From Vogesella indigofera (lineage in GTDB: Bacteria > Pseudomonadota > Gammaproteobacteria > Burkholderiales > Chromobacteriaceae): DNA of 16,327 bases. Positions 1-11,600 of this stretch are shown one piece after another. Each line of letters begins with the position of its first letter. Position 1 is the stretch's first letter. The stretch spans positions 1 to 16,327 of the forward strand of contig NZ_JAQQLA010000015.1 of NCBI RefSeq assembly GCF_028548395.1, given 5' to 3'. The position numbers and the translations under genes were made by a program. Under the pieces are notes generated by a model that searched no databases, was not told the DNA's origin, and saw only the letters and a program-made list of their open reading frames with translations.

Positions 1-789
1 CTGAACAAGGCTGACCTGGTGGATGACGCTGAACTGCTGGAACTGGTTGAAATGGAAGTGCGTGACCTGCTGTCGTCCTACGACTTCCCAGGCGACGACA
101 CCCCGATCGTGACCGGCTCTGCCCGTCTGGCGCTGGAAGGCGATCAGTCCGAATACGGCGAACCAGCGATCTTCCGTCTGGCCGACGCACTGGATACCTA
201 CATTCCGACGCCAGAGCGCGCTGTTGACAAGCCGTTCCTGCTACCTATCGAAGACGTATTCTCCATCTCCGGCCGCGGTACCGTGGTGACCGGTCGTGTA
301 GAGCGCGGTATCGTTAAAGTTGGTGAAGAACTGGAAATCGTTGGTCTGAAGAACACTGTCAAGACCACTTGCACCGGCGTGGAAATGTTCCGCAAGCTGC
401 TGGACCAGGGTCAGGCTGGCGACAACGTAGGCGTGCTGCTGCGTGGTACCAAGCGTGAAGATGTTGAGCGTGGTCAGGTTCTGGTTAAGCCGGGTTCGAT
501 CAAGCCGCACACCACATTCACTGGTTCGGTGTACGTTCTGTCGAAAGAAGAAGGTGGTCGTCACACTCCATTCTTCGCTAACTACCGTCCGCAGTTCTAC
601 TTCCGTACGACTGACGTGACTGGTGCTGTTAGTCTGCCAGAAGGCGTGGAAATGGTTATGCCAGGCGACAACGTAGAAATCAAGGTTGAGCTGATTGCTC
701 CGATCGCGATGGAAGAAGGTCTGCGTTTCGCCATCCGTGAAGGTGGTCGCACCGTTGGTGCTGGCGTTGTTGCCAAAATCATCGCTTGA
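1..789 (+). CDS. tuf: Elongation factor Tu, 3' part (first tuf copy, 5' end outside window)
   Basis: EF-Tu is the GTPase that brings aminoacyl-tRNA to the ribosomal A site. The reading frame is open from base 1, so the gene enters the window already in progress; 262 codons plus a TGA are seen. The first residues read LNKADLVDD, which contains the NKxD guanine-specificity motif (G4), so roughly the first 133 residues are missing. The rest of the G domain follows ([10 protein letters not shown]5 region), then domain II from about [22 protein letters not shown], and domain III with its characteristic GGRHTPFF segment. The protein ends at GVVAKIIA, a normal EF-Tu C-terminus, so the 3' end is complete. 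The TGA is followed in frame by TAA, giving tandem stops. tRNA-Trp starts 12 nt later and is probably co-transcribed. A second tuf copy begins at 16140. Identification is near certain. Confidence 0.98.
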   Translation: MNKADLVDDAELLELVEMEVRDLLSSYDFPGDDTPIVTGSARLALEGDQSEYGEPAIFRLADALDTYIPTPERAVDKPFLLPIEDVFSISGRGTVVTGRVERGIVKVGEELEIVGLKNTVKTTCTGVEMFRKLLDQGQAGDNVGVLLRGTKREDVERGQVLVKPGSIKPHTTFTGSVYVLSKEEGGRHTPFFANYRPQFYFRTTDVTGAVSLPEGVEMVMPGDNVEIKVELIAPIAMEEGLRFAIREGGRTVGAGVVAKIIA

Positions 790-801
790 TAAATAGGTTT
801 T

Positions 802-877
802 AGGCCAGTAGCTCAATTGGTAGAGTATCGGTCTCCAAAACCGAGGGTTGGGGGTTCGAGACCCTCCTGGCCTGCCA
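802..877 (+). tRNA. trpT: tRNA-Trp, anticodon CCA
   Basis: The cloverleaf can be drawn by eye. The acceptor stem AGGCCAG (802-808) pairs with CTGGCCT (867-873). The anticodon stem TCGGT (828-832) pairs with ACCGA (840-844) around loop CTCCAAA, with anticodon CCA at 835-837. The T arm GGGGG-TTCGAGA-CCCTC is close to standard. The discriminator is G (874) and CCA is encoded at 875-877. It lies 12 nt after the tuf stop with no promoter between, so it should be released from the tuf transcript by tRNA processing. Tuf-trpT linkage is a known arrangement in several bacterial groups. Confidence 0.97.
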
Positions 878-880
878 ATT

Positions 881-917
881 AAGACTAACCGGCGCTTATG
901 CGCCGGTTAGTCTTTTT
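881..917 (+). terminator. Strong terminator-like hairpin after trpT
   Basis: A perfect 15-bp stem (881-895 with 900-914, arm AAGACTAACCGGCGC) closes a TTAT loop. The run of five T at 913-917 starts inside the stem, so only three T lie beyond it. This is a convincing Rho-independent terminator for tuf-trpT, although the T tract is short. It starts only 3 nt after the encoded CCA of tRNA-Trp and ends 27 nt before the secE start, leaving almost no room for a separate secE promoter. It may therefore be leaky or act as a processing barrier. Confidence 0.85.
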
Positions 918-944
918 GACGCATGTAAATGGTGGAAACGACAG

Positions 945-1298
945 ATGGAAATGCAAGATAGACTGAAGCTGGTTGCGGCGATTCTGGTGTTGGTGGCAGG
1001 GGTGGTTGGTTTTTACCTGTTGCCGGCAGACCAGGGTGTGTTGCGCGCACTGCTTTTTGTAGTCTCGATTGCGATTGCGGCCGGCGTGGTCTGGTTGTCG
1101 TCGCCAGGCAAGCAGTTTGTGCTTTATGCGCAAGAGTCGCTTGTCGAGGCTAAAAAGGTGGTGTGGCCGACAAGAAAAGAAGCAACCCAGATGACGCTGA
1201 TGGTTTTTGTCTTCGTGCTGGTGCTGTCCTTGTTCATGTGGCTGGTCGATTCCTCCCTGTCGTGGCTGTTCTACGACGTATTGCTTAATAGAGGTTAA
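945..1298 (+). CDS. secE: Preprotein translocase subunit SecE
   Basis: SecE is the essential small membrane subunit of the SecYEG protein-export channel. The 117-residue product shows three hydrophobic segments: about residues 8-26 ([18 protein letters not shown]), 33-52 and 84-108. The conserved cytoplasmic amphipathic stretch [13 protein letters not shown] precedes the last membrane segment and is the family signature. The three-membrane-span form is the one usual in Proteobacteria. The ATG at 945 is preceded by GGTGGA (931-936), about 8 nt away. An in-frame ATG two codons downstream (951) could also serve, and the sequence does not decide between them. nusG begins 2 nt after the stop, so the two genes are surely co-translated from one mRNA. 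No promoter is visible between the upstream hairpin and this gene. Confidence 0.95.
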   Translation: MEMQDRLKLVAAILVLVAGVVGFYLLPADQGVLRALLFVVSIAIAAGVVWLSSPGKQFVLYAQESLVEAKKVVWPTRKEATQMTLMVFVFVLVLSLFMWLVDSSLSWLFYDVLLNRG

Positions 1299-1300
1299 TC

Positions 1301-1834
1301 ATGGCAAAGCGTTGGTATGTCGTGCACGCGTACTCCGGCTTCGAGAAGAGTGTGCAAAAGGCGCTGCGTGAGCGCATCGAGCGCGACGGTTTGCAGGATT
1401 TGTTTGGCCAGGTGCTGGTGCCGGTTGAAGAAGTGGTCGACATCAAGAATGGTCGTCGCTCCATTACCGAGCGCAAGTTCTTCCCTGGTTATGTGTTGGT
1501 CGAGATGGAAATGACCGATGAAACCTGGCATCTGGTGAAGAGTACGCCAAAGGTGACCGGTTTTGTCGGTGGTACCGCCAACCGTCCGGCGCCGATCTCG
1601 GTGAAAGAGGTCGAGTCCATCATGCAGCAGATGCAGGAAGGGGTAGAGAAGCCCAAGCCTAAGGTGCTGTTCGAGGTGGGTGAGCGCGTTCGCGTGAACG
1701 AAGGTCCATTCAATGACTTCAACGGCACGGTCGACGAAGTCAATTACGAGCGCAACAGGCTGCGCGTTTCGGTGCAGATTTTCGGTCGTGATACCCCGGT
1801 TGAACTCGAATTCAGCCAGGTCGAAAAACTTTAA
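1301..1834 (+). CDS. nusG: Transcription termination/antitermination factor NusG
   Basis: NusG binds RNA polymerase through its N-terminal domain and contacts Rho or ribosomal protein S10 through its C-terminal KOW domain. It thus couples transcription to translation and to termination. The 177-residue protein starts [16 protein letters not shown], a typical NGN-domain beginning; the NGN domain spans about residues 1-115 and contains [10 protein letters not shown] and TGFVGG. The KOW domain follows from about residue 124 ([20 protein letters not shown]) to the end. Length and both domains are normal. The ribosome-binding AGAGG lies inside the last codons of secE, and the start ATG is 2 nt after the secE stop. 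A promoter for rplK begins immediately after the nusG stop. Confidence 0.97.
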   Translation: MAKRWYVVHAYSGFEKSVQKALRERIERDGLQDLFGQVLVPVEEVVDIKNGRRSITERKFFPGYVLVEMEMTDETWHLVKSTPKVTGFVGGTANRPAPISVKEVESIMQQMQEGVEKPKPKVLFEVGERVRVNEGPFNDFNGTVDEVNYERNRLRVSVQIFGRDTPVELEFSQVEKL

Positions 1835-1835
1835 G

Positions 1836-1864
1836 TTGTTGTTTTTTTGTGGGGCAGGTATAAT
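1836..1864 (+). promoter_or_regulatory. Promoter of rplK-rplA
   Basis: A perfect -10 box TATAAT lies at 1859-1864. Exactly 17 nt upstream is TTGTTG (1836-1841), a partial match to the -35 consensus (the first three bases TTG match). The -35 begins one base after the nusG stop codon. Transcription would start near 1871, giving a leader of about 55 nt before the GTG of rplK. No terminator separates it from nusG, so rplK is probably also reached by read-through from secE-nusG. Confidence 0.8.
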
Positions 1865-1867
1865 CTT

Positions 1868-1907
1868 GCTCCTTTCACTTGGGGAGCGGTTAATCCGCGC
1901 TTAACCC
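1868..1907 (+). promoter_or_regulatory. rplK leader hairpins, candidate L1 operator
   Basis: The short rplK leader can fold in alternative ways: GCTCC (1868-1872) with GGAGC (1883-1887); GCGG (1886-1889) with CCGC (1895-1898); and GGTTAA (1888-1893) with TTAACC (1901-1906). In E. coli, ribosomal protein L1 represses rplK-rplA by binding the mRNA just before rplK, at a structure mimicking its 23S rRNA site. These hairpins are in the right place for that role, but I did not verify the L1 motif itself, so the operator assignment is inference. Confidence 0.4.
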
Positions 1908-1925
1908 ATACACGGAGTCTACATC

Positions 1926-2357
1926 GTGGCAAAGAAAATCATCGGCTACATCAAGCTGCAAGTGCCAGCTGGTAAAGCCAACCCATCGCCTCCTATCGGT
2001 CCTGCGCTGGGTCAGCGCGGTCTGAACATCATGGAATTCTGCAAGGCGTTCAACGCCCAGACTCAAGGCGTCGAGCCAGGTCTGCCGATTCCGGTGGTGA
2101 TCACTGCTTACGCAGACAAATCCTTCACCTTCGTGATGAAGACCCCTCCTGCTACCATCCTGCTGAAAAAAGCAGCTGGTATCCAGAAGGGCAGCGCCAA
2201 GGCTCACGCTGACAAAGTCGGCAAAGTGACCCGCGCACAACTGGAAGACATCGCCAAAGCCAAGCAGCCAGACCTGACTGCCGCTGACCTTGACGCTGCA
2301 GTTCGTACTATTGCTGGTTCCGCCCGCTCCATGGGTCTGGAAGTGGAGGGTGTGTAA
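1926..2357 (+). CDS. rplK: 50S ribosomal protein L11
   Basis: L11 sits at the GTPase-associated centre of the large subunit, and with its 23S rRNA site forms the thiostrepton-binding pocket. The 143-residue protein begins [20 protein letters not shown] and contains the proline-rich N-terminal motif [18 protein letters not shown] (about residues 20-39). The C-terminal rRNA-binding domain includes [14 protein letters not shown] and ends in [10 protein letters not shown], as the family requires. The start codon is GTG at 1926, chosen because GGAG (1914-1917) lies 8 nt upstream and the protein then aligns with known L11 from its first residue. rplA follows after a single base, so L11 and L1 are translationally coupled. 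The gene has its own promoter in the nusG-rplK spacer and is likely controlled by L1. Confidence 0.98.
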   Translation: MAKKIIGYIKLQVPAGKANPSPPIGPALGQRGLNIMEFCKAFNAQTQGVEPGLPIPVVITAYADKSFTFVMKTPPATILLKKAAGIQKGSAKAHADKVGKVTRAQLEDIAKAKQPDLTAADLDAAVRTIAGSARSMGLEVEGV

Positions 2358-2358
2358 C

Positions 2359-3054
2359 ATGGCAAAACTGTCCAAGCGCGTTCAAGCCCTGAAGGCTCAG
2401 GTTGATCGTAACAAGCTGTACGCCGTTGAAGAAGCCATCGCTCTGGTTAAGGGTGCTGCTACTGCAAAATTCGATGAGTCCATCGACGTTGCCGTGAATC
2501 TGGGCGTGGATCCACGTAAATCCGACCAGGTTGTGCGTGGTTCGGTTGTGCTGCCACGTGGTACCGGCAAGTCGGTACGCGTTGCCGTGTTTGCACAAGG
2601 TGCAAACGCTGAAGCAGCCAAGGCTGCCGGTGCAGAAGTGGTTGGTTTCGAAGACCTGGCTGAACAAGTCAAGGCCGGTAACCTGGACTTCGACGTTGTG
2701 ATTGCTTCCCCGGATGCAATGCGCGTTGTCGGCCAACTGGGTCAGATCCTGGGTCCACGTGGCCTGATGCCTAACCCGAAGGTCGGTACTGTTACCCCTA
2801 ACGTTGCCGAAGCCGTGAAAAACGCCAAGGCCGGTCAGGTTCAGTACCGTACCGACAAGGCTGGTATCATCCACGCCACTCTGGGTCGTGCTTCGTTCGA
2901 AGTGGAAGCCCTGCGCGAAAACTTTGTTGCTCTGGTTGACGCTTTGGTTAAAGCCAAGCCAGCTGCATCCAAAGGCGTATACCTGAAGAAAATTGCCGTA
3001 TCCAGCACCATGGGTGTTGGTGTGCGCGTTGACACTGCAACTACTGGCGTTTAA
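2359..3054 (+). CDS. rplA: 50S ribosomal protein L1
   Basis: L1 forms the mobile L1 stalk of the 50S subunit, which helps release deacylated tRNA; in many bacteria it also represses its own operon by binding mRNA. The product is 231 residues from ATG 2359: [21 protein letters not shown]. The family signature [16 protein letters not shown] lies at about residues 131-146, and the end [17 protein letters not shown] is typical. The frame stays open upstream to 2290, but that extension lies wholly inside rplK in another frame. ATG 2359 has a strong ribosome-binding site, GGAGGG (2345-2350), located in the last codons of rplK, so 2359 is the correct start. The 3' end overlaps a candidate promoter for the downstream leader, tRNA and rplJ. 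Confidence 0.97.
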   Translation: MAKLSKRVQALKAQVDRNKLYAVEEAIALVKGAATAKFDESIDVAVNLGVDPRKSDQVVRGSVVLPRGTGKSVRVAVFAQGANAEAAKAAGAEVVGFEDLAEQVKAGNLDFDVVIASPDAMRVVGQLGQILGPRGLMPNPKVGTVTPNVAEAVKNAKAGQVQYRTDKAGIIHATLGRASFEVEALRENFVALVDALVKAKPAASKGVYLKKIAVSSTMGVGVRVDTATTGV

Positions 3055-3055
3055 T
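3029..3055 (+). promoter_or_regulatory. Candidate promoter for the L10 leader, tRNA-Thr, rplJ and beyond
   Basis: A perfect -35 hexamer TTGACA (3029-3034) lies in the last codons of rplA. TTTAAT (3050-3055, five of six matches to the -10 consensus) overlaps the rplA stop codon. The spacer is 15 nt, shorter than ideal, so activity is uncertain. Transcription would start near 3062, just before the structured leader. The L10 promoter of E. coli is likewise positioned near the end of rplA, which supports the call. Confidence 0.5.
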
Positions 3056-3061
3056 CCGCTG

Positions 3062-3190
3062 GTCTAGCAGTTTCACAAAGGCTTTGGGCTGGCAGGCTTT
3101 GCCTGCCAGATTGTCAAAGACCGTAGGTGTCGCTTGACTTAATGCTCGCAAGAGTAGCCTACGCAGATGGTGAACCCTTAGAAGGCTTTC
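3062..3190 (+). promoter_or_regulatory. L10 (rplJ) leader RNA, L10(L12)4 autoregulatory site
   Basis: Two structured parts are seen. The first is a perfect 9-bp hairpin, CTGGCAGGC (3089-3097) with GCCTGCCAG (3101-3109) and loop TTT, prolonged by CTTTG (3082-3086) with CAAAG (3115-3119). The second is a stem CGTAGG (3122-3127) with CCTACG (3158-3163), a large one-sided internal loop (3129-3142), and an inner stem TGCTC (3143-3147) with GAGTA (3152-3156) closed by a GCAA tetraloop. A long outer helix, asymmetric loop and short capped helix ahead of rplJ fit the known L10-L12 binding leader, which mimics the L10 site in 23S rRNA. Its position before rplJ supports this. What is odd is that a tRNA gene lies between this leader and the gene it should control. 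Confidence 0.72.
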
Positions 3191-3200
3191 AACGTATTTG

Positions 3201-3275
<75 letters not shown>

Positions 3276-3346
3276 TCCGTTTGTTATGTCTCCTGATTAG
3301 GTCGCCGCTGCAAAGCGAAGCAGAATATCCTGCTTCATTTCAGTCT
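3276..3346 (+). promoter_or_regulatory. rplJ 5' untranslated segment with a hairpin
   Basis: This is what remains of the rplJ mRNA leader downstream of the tRNA. It contains a 7-bp hairpin, GAAGCAG (3317-3323) with CTGCTTC (3330-3336), loop AATATC, ending 10 nt before the ribosome-binding site. Just upstream, CTCCT (3290-3294) is complementary to the AGGAG (3347-3351) of the ribosome-binding site, so a weak masking helix enclosing the hairpin is possible. I see no credible promoter here. Confidence 0.4.
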
Positions 3347-3353
3347 AGGAGGT
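3347..3353 (+). promoter_or_regulatory. Consensus Shine-Dalgarno that fixes the rplJ TTG start
   Basis: AGGAGGT is a full match to the anti-16S consensus and lies 5 nt before the TTG at 3359. It is the strongest ribosome-binding site in the window, and it decides the start of rplJ in favour of TTG rather than the in-frame ATG at 3266, which lies inside the tRNA. Confidence 0.9.
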
Positions 3354-3358
3354 GGACC

Positions 3359-3856
3359 TTGAGTCTCAATATTGAAGATAAAAAGGCGGTTGTAGCTGCG
3401 GTATCTGCCCAACTGGCAGATGCACAGACACTCGTTATCGCTGAATATCGGGGCATCGAGGTTAGTAGCATGACCAAACTCCGCGCCAAGGCGCGTGAGA
3501 ACGGCGTGTACCTGCGTGTTCTGAAGAACACTCTGGTACGTCGCGCCGTTGCTGGTACATCGTTCGAAGCACTGGCTGACCAAATGGTTGGCCCGCTGGT
3601 TTACGCTGTATCTGCTGATCCGGTAGCTGCTGCCAAGGTGCTGCAACAATTTGCCAAGGACGACAGCAAGATCGTTGTCAAGGCAGGTTCCTACAACGGC
3701 AAAGTACTGAGTGCTGCCGAAGTAGCCGAACTGGCTTCTATCCCGAGCCGCGAAGAGCTGCTGTCCAAGCTGCTCTACGTTATGCAGGCTCCGGTATCTG
3801 GTTTCGCTCGCGCTCTGGCCGCTCTGGCCGAGCAGAAGCAAGCCGAAGCCGCTTAA
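3359..3856 (+). CDS. rplJ: 50S ribosomal protein L10 (TTG start)
   Basis: L10 anchors the L7/L12 dimers to the large subunit and forms the base of the flexible stalk that recruits translation factors; L10 with L7/L12 also represses its own mRNA. From TTG 3359 the product is 165 residues, the same as E. coli L10, and begins [20 protein letters not shown], the standard start of the family. The rRNA-binding N-terminal domain contains [20 protein letters not shown] and [10 protein letters not shown]. The C-terminal helix that carries L7/L12 is the alanine-rich end [17 protein letters not shown]. The frame continues upstream to an ATG at 3266, but this lies in tRNA-Thr, has no ribosome-binding site and would add 31 residues unlike L10. 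rplL follows after 36 nt. Confidence 0.96.
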   Translation: MSLNIEDKKAVVAAVSAQLADAQTLVIAEYRGIEVSSMTKLRAKARENGVYLRVLKNTLVRRAVAGTSFEALADQMVGPLVYAVSADPVAAAKVLQQFAKDDSKIVVKAGSYNGKVLSAAEVAELASIPSREELLSKLLYVMQAPVSGFARALAALAEQKQAEAA

Positions 3857-3892
3857 TTTATTCGATTCATACCGTATTCAGGAGTTTTACAA

Positions 3893-4264
3893 ATGGCTAT
3901 CACCAAAGAAGATATCCTCGACGCAGTTGCTGGTCTGACTGTTATGGAACTGAACGACCTGGTTAAGGCGTTCGAAGAGAAGTTCGGCGTTTCCGCCGCT
4001 GCTGTTGCTGTTGCCGGTCCTGCTGGCGCTGGCGCTGCTGCTGCTGAAGAGCAAACCGAATTCGACGTGATCCTGACTGCTGCTGGCGAAAGCAAAGTTA
4101 ACGTGATCAAGGTTGTTCGTGCGATCACCGGTCTGGGCCTGAAAGAAGCCAAAGACCTGGTAGACGGCGCTCCTAAGGCTGTTAAAGAAGGCGTGTCCAA
4201 AGCTGAAGCTGACGACGTTGCCAAGCAGCTGATCGAAGCTGGTGCCAAGGCTGAAGTAAAATAA
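3893..4264 (+). CDS. rplL: 50S ribosomal protein L7/L12
   Basis: L7/L12 forms the stalk dimers that bind EF-Tu, EF-G and other factors and stimulate their GTPase activity. The 123-residue product has the three expected parts. The N-terminal dimerisation and L10-binding domain is about residues 1-33 ([20 protein letters not shown]). An alanine/glycine-rich hinge ([18 protein letters not shown]) covers about residues 36-53. The C-terminal factor-binding domain contains [33 protein letters not shown] (3880-3884) precedes the ATG by 8 nt. The spacing after rplJ (36 nt) allows this gene its own strong initiation, fitting the known excess of L7/L12 over other ribosomal proteins. The stop codon is the first arm of a 22-bp palindrome, followed by an attenuator-like hairpin. 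Confidence 0.98.
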   Translation: MAITKEDILDAVAGLTVMELNDLVKAFEEKFGVSAAAVAVAGPAGAGAAAAEEQTEFDVILTAAGESKVNVIKVVRAITGLGLKEAKDLVDGAPKAVKEGVSKAEADDVAKQLIEAGAKAEVK

Positions 4265-4283
4265 TCTTCCCTAGGGAAGATTA
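4262..4283 (+). repeat. 22-bp perfect palindrome overlapping the rplL stop codon
   Basis: The left arm TAATCTTCCCT (4262-4272), beginning with the rplL stop TAA, is followed at once by its reverse complement AGGGAAGATTA (4273-4283). As RNA it would form a stem of up to 9 bp with a small loop. No T tract follows, so it is not a terminator by itself. It could be an mRNA processing or stability element, or simply the first of two stacked hairpins. Confidence 0.75.
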
Positions 4284-4286
4284 GTG

Positions 4287-4316
4287 AGGCTGGTGGAGAA
4301 ATCCGCCAGCCTTGTT
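4287..4316 (+). terminator. Attenuator-like hairpin between rplL and rpoB
   Basis: An 11-bp stem (4287-4297 with 4302-4312, left arm AGGCTGGTGGA, one G-T pair) is closed by a GAAA tetraloop and followed by TTGTT, a weak T-rich tail. In E. coli, a partial terminator between rplL and rpoB lowers polymerase subunit synthesis relative to ribosomal proteins. This hairpin has the right position and the weak tail expected of such an attenuator. Function is inferred from position and shape. Confidence 0.65.
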
Positions 4317-4414
4317 GCGCTTGTAATGCTCTAACAAGTCGCTAAAGGTCAGCATTCAAGTTTTGTGGCTGCTGACGTTTGGTTTCTTGCGCCACCCCCC
4401 ACAATGGAGACTCT
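4317..4414 (+). other. rest of the rplL-rpoB spacer, with a further hairpin
   Basis: The spacer has GTCAGCA (4348-4354) pairing with TGCTGAC (4370-4376), and a possible longer-range pair CTTGTT (4311-4316) with AACAAG (4333-4338). No promoter with convincing boxes is seen. Processing by RNase III is known for this interval in E. coli, and a structured RNA here would suit that, but nothing in the sequence proves it. Confidence 0.4.
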
Positions 4415-8590
<4,176 letters not shown>

Positions 8591-8594
8591 TTAG

Positions 8595-8628
8595 GCAAGG
8601 TTGCCTGCGGCCAACGTTGGCCGCAGGC
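8595..8628 (+). repeat. rpoB-rpoC spacer palindrome (26 bp) with related flank
   Basis: GCCTGCGGCC (8603-8612), AACGTT and GGCCGCAGGC (8619-8628) make one perfect 26-bp palindrome, four bases after GCAAGGTTG begins at 8595. As RNA it forms a 10-bp or longer GC-rich stem, with no T tract after it, so it is not an intrinsic terminator. It shares GCAAGGTTG and TGCGGCCAAC (8606-8615) with the palindrome after fusA. It may stabilise or mark a processing point between the rpoB and rpoC messages. Confidence 0.85.
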
Positions 8629-8648
8629 TCCTCCTGAATGGAGACGCA

Positions 8649-11600
8649 ATGAAAGCTCTGCTCGATCTCTTTAAGCAAGTTACGCAAGAAGAAGAGTTTG
8701 ATGCGATTAAGATCGGCATCGCCTCCCCGGACAAGATCCGTTCCTGGTCGTTCGGTGAAGTCAAGAAACCGGAAACCATCAACTACCGGACATTCAAGCC
8801 GGAGCGTGATGGCCTGTTCTGCGCCCGTATTTTCGGGCCGGTAAAAGACTATGAATGCTTGTGCGGCAAGTACAAGCGTCTGAAACATCGCGGCGTGATC
8901 TGCGAGAAGTGTGGCGTTGAAGTCACCCTGTCCAAGGTGCGTCGTGAGCGCATGGGCCACATCGAACTGGCGTCGCCGGTTGCGCATATCTGGTTCCTGA
9001 AGTCGCTGCCATCCCGTCTGGGCATGGTGCTGGACATGACCCTGCGCGACATCGAACGCGTGCTGTACTTCGAAGCCTTCGTGGTGACCGAACCTGGTCT
9101 GACCAGCCTGCAGCCACGTCAGCTGCTGAGCGAGGAAGACTACCTCGACAAGCTGGACGAGTACGGCGAAGAATTCGTGGCGCTGATGGGGGCCGAAGCG
9201 GTACGCGAACTGCTCAAGCGCCTGGATCTGACTTCCGAAGTCGACACCCTGCGCAGCGAACTGTCGTCGACCTCGTCTGACACCAAGATCAAGAAGATCG
9301 CCAAGCGCCTGAAGGTGCTGGAAGCGTTCCAGCGTTCCGGCATGAAGCCGGAATGGATGATCATGGAAGTGTTGCCGGTGCTGCCGCCGGAACTGCGTCC
9401 GCTGGTGCCGCTGGATGGTGGCCGTTTCGCGACCTCTGACCTGAACGACCTGTACCGCCGCGTCATCAACCGTAACAACCGCCTGAAGCGTCTGCTGGAA
9501 CTGCGCGCGCCGGACATCATCGTGCGCAACGAGAAGCGCATGCTGCAGGAATCGGTTGACTCGCTGCTGGACAACGGCCGTCGCGGCAAGGCGATGACCG
9601 GCGCCAACAAGCGTCCGCTGAAGTCGCTGGCCGACATGATCAAGGGCAAGGGCGGTCGTTTCCGTCAGAACTTGCTGGGTAAGCGCGTCGACTACTCCGG
9701 TCGTTCCGTGATTACCGTGGGCCCGACCCTGCGTCTGCACCAGTGCGGTCTGCCGAAGAAAATGGCGCTGGAACTGTTCAAGCCGTTCATCTTCCACAAG
9801 CTGGAAGTGCTGGGCCTGGCGTCCACCATCAAGGCGGCCAAGAAGCTGGTCGAGCAGGAAGTGCCGGAAGTGTGGGACATCCTGGAAGACGTGATCCGCG
9901 AACATCCGGTACTGCTGAACCGTGCACCAACGCTGCACCGTCTGGGTATCCAGGCGTTCGAACCGCTGCTGATCGAAGGCAAGGCCATCCAGCTGCATCC
10001 GCTGGTCTGCGCGGCATTCAACGCCGACTTCGACGGTGACCAGATGGCCGTACACGTGCCGCTGTCCATCGAAGCGCAGATGGAAGCCCGCACCCTGATG
10101 CTGGCTACCAACAACGTGCTGTCGCCAGCCAACGGCGAGCCGATCATCGTGCCGTCGCAGGATATCGTGCTGGGTCTGTACTACATGACCCGCGACAAGG
10201 TAAACGGCAAGAACGAAGGCATGGTCTTCGCCGACACCTCCGAAGTGCATCGTGCCTACGAGACACGTCAGGTAGAGCTGGCGACCCGTATCACCGTGCG
10301 CCTGAAGGAATGGGTCAAGGACGAGCAGGGCGAGTTCCAGCCGGTGATCAAGCGCTACGACACCACCGTTGGCCGCGCCATCCTGTCGGAAATCCTGCCG
10401 AAGGGCCTGCCGTTCGAGTACATCAACAAGGCGCTGAAGAAGAAGGAAATCTCGCGTCTGATCAACGGCTCGTTCCGTCGTTGCGGCATCCGCGACACCG
10501 TGATCTTCGCCGACCAGCTGATGTACACCGGTTTTGCCTACTCCACCCGTGGCGGCATCTCGATCTGCGTCGACGACATGCTGATCCCAGTGAAGAAGAC
10601 CGAACTGCTGGGCGAAGCCAACAAGGAAGTCAAAGAGATCGAAGAGCAGTATCGTCAGGGTCTGGTGACCCAAGGCGAACGCTACAACAAGGTCGTCGAT
10701 ATCTGGGGTCGCACCGGCGACAAGATCGCCAAGGCGATGATGGACGGTCTGTCCACGCAGAAGGTGATCGACCGCGAAGGCAAGGAAGTCGATCAGGAAT
10801 CGTTCAACTCGATTTACATGATGGCCGACTCCGGTGCCCGTGGTTCCGCGGCACAGATCAAGCAGCTGGCCGGTATGCGTGGCCTGATGGCGAAACCGGA
10901 CGGTTCGATTATCGAAACGCCGATTACCGCCAACTTCCGCGAAGGCCTGACCGTTCTGCAGTACTTCATTTCGACGCACGGTGCCCGTAAGGGTCTGGCC
11001 GATACCGCACTGAAGACCGCCAACTCCGGTTACCTGACCCGTCGTCTGGTCGACGTGACTCAGGATCTGGTGGTGATCGAGGACGATTGCGGCACCAGCA
11101 ACGGTTTCGCAATGAAGGCTGTGGTACAGGGCGGTGACGTGATCGAACCGCTGCGCGATCGTATCTTGGGTCGTGTCACCGCGACTGACGTGGTTGACCC
11201 GTCCAGCAACGAGACCGTTATCGAAGCCGGCACCCTGCTGGATGAAAGCCTGATCGAGCTGATCGACAGTCTGGGTATCGACGAAGTCAAGGTGCGTACC
11301 GCCATCACTTGCGACACCCGCTACGGCCTGTGCGCACAGTGTTACGGCCGTGATCTGGCACGAGGCAAGCGCGTCAATGCCGGTGAAGCTGTCGGTGTGA
11401 TCGCTGCGCAGTCGATTGGTGAGCCGGGTACCCAGCTGACCATGCGTACCTTCCACATCGGTGGTGCGGCGTCGCGAAATGCCGCTGCCAGCCAGGTTGA
11501 AGGTAAGTCCAACGGTACCGTGCGCTTCAATAGCCAGATGCGTTACGTGGCCAACAGCAAGGGCGAGCTGATCGTGATCACTCGTTCCGGCGAAGTGGTG

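Noticed and set aside
241..816. Minus-strand open frame opposite tuf
   Set aside because: In-register shadow of EF-Tu; its start would lie within the tRNA-Trp gene.
1841..1847. Run of seven T after nusG as a terminator
   Set aside because: No stable hairpin precedes it; it lies in the spacer of the rplK promoter.
2290..2358. RplA extension upstream into rplK
   Set aside because: The extension is rplK coding sequence in another frame; ATG 2359 has GGAGGG upstream.
4379..4414. RpoB start at TTG 4379
   Set aside because: ATG 4415 follows GGAG at proper spacing and matches the usual RpoB N-terminus.
8601..8648. RpoC start at TTG 8601
   Set aside because: It overlaps the palindrome and lacks a ribosome-binding site; ATG 8649 fits the family and places the zinc cysteines at the same numbers as in E. 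coli.
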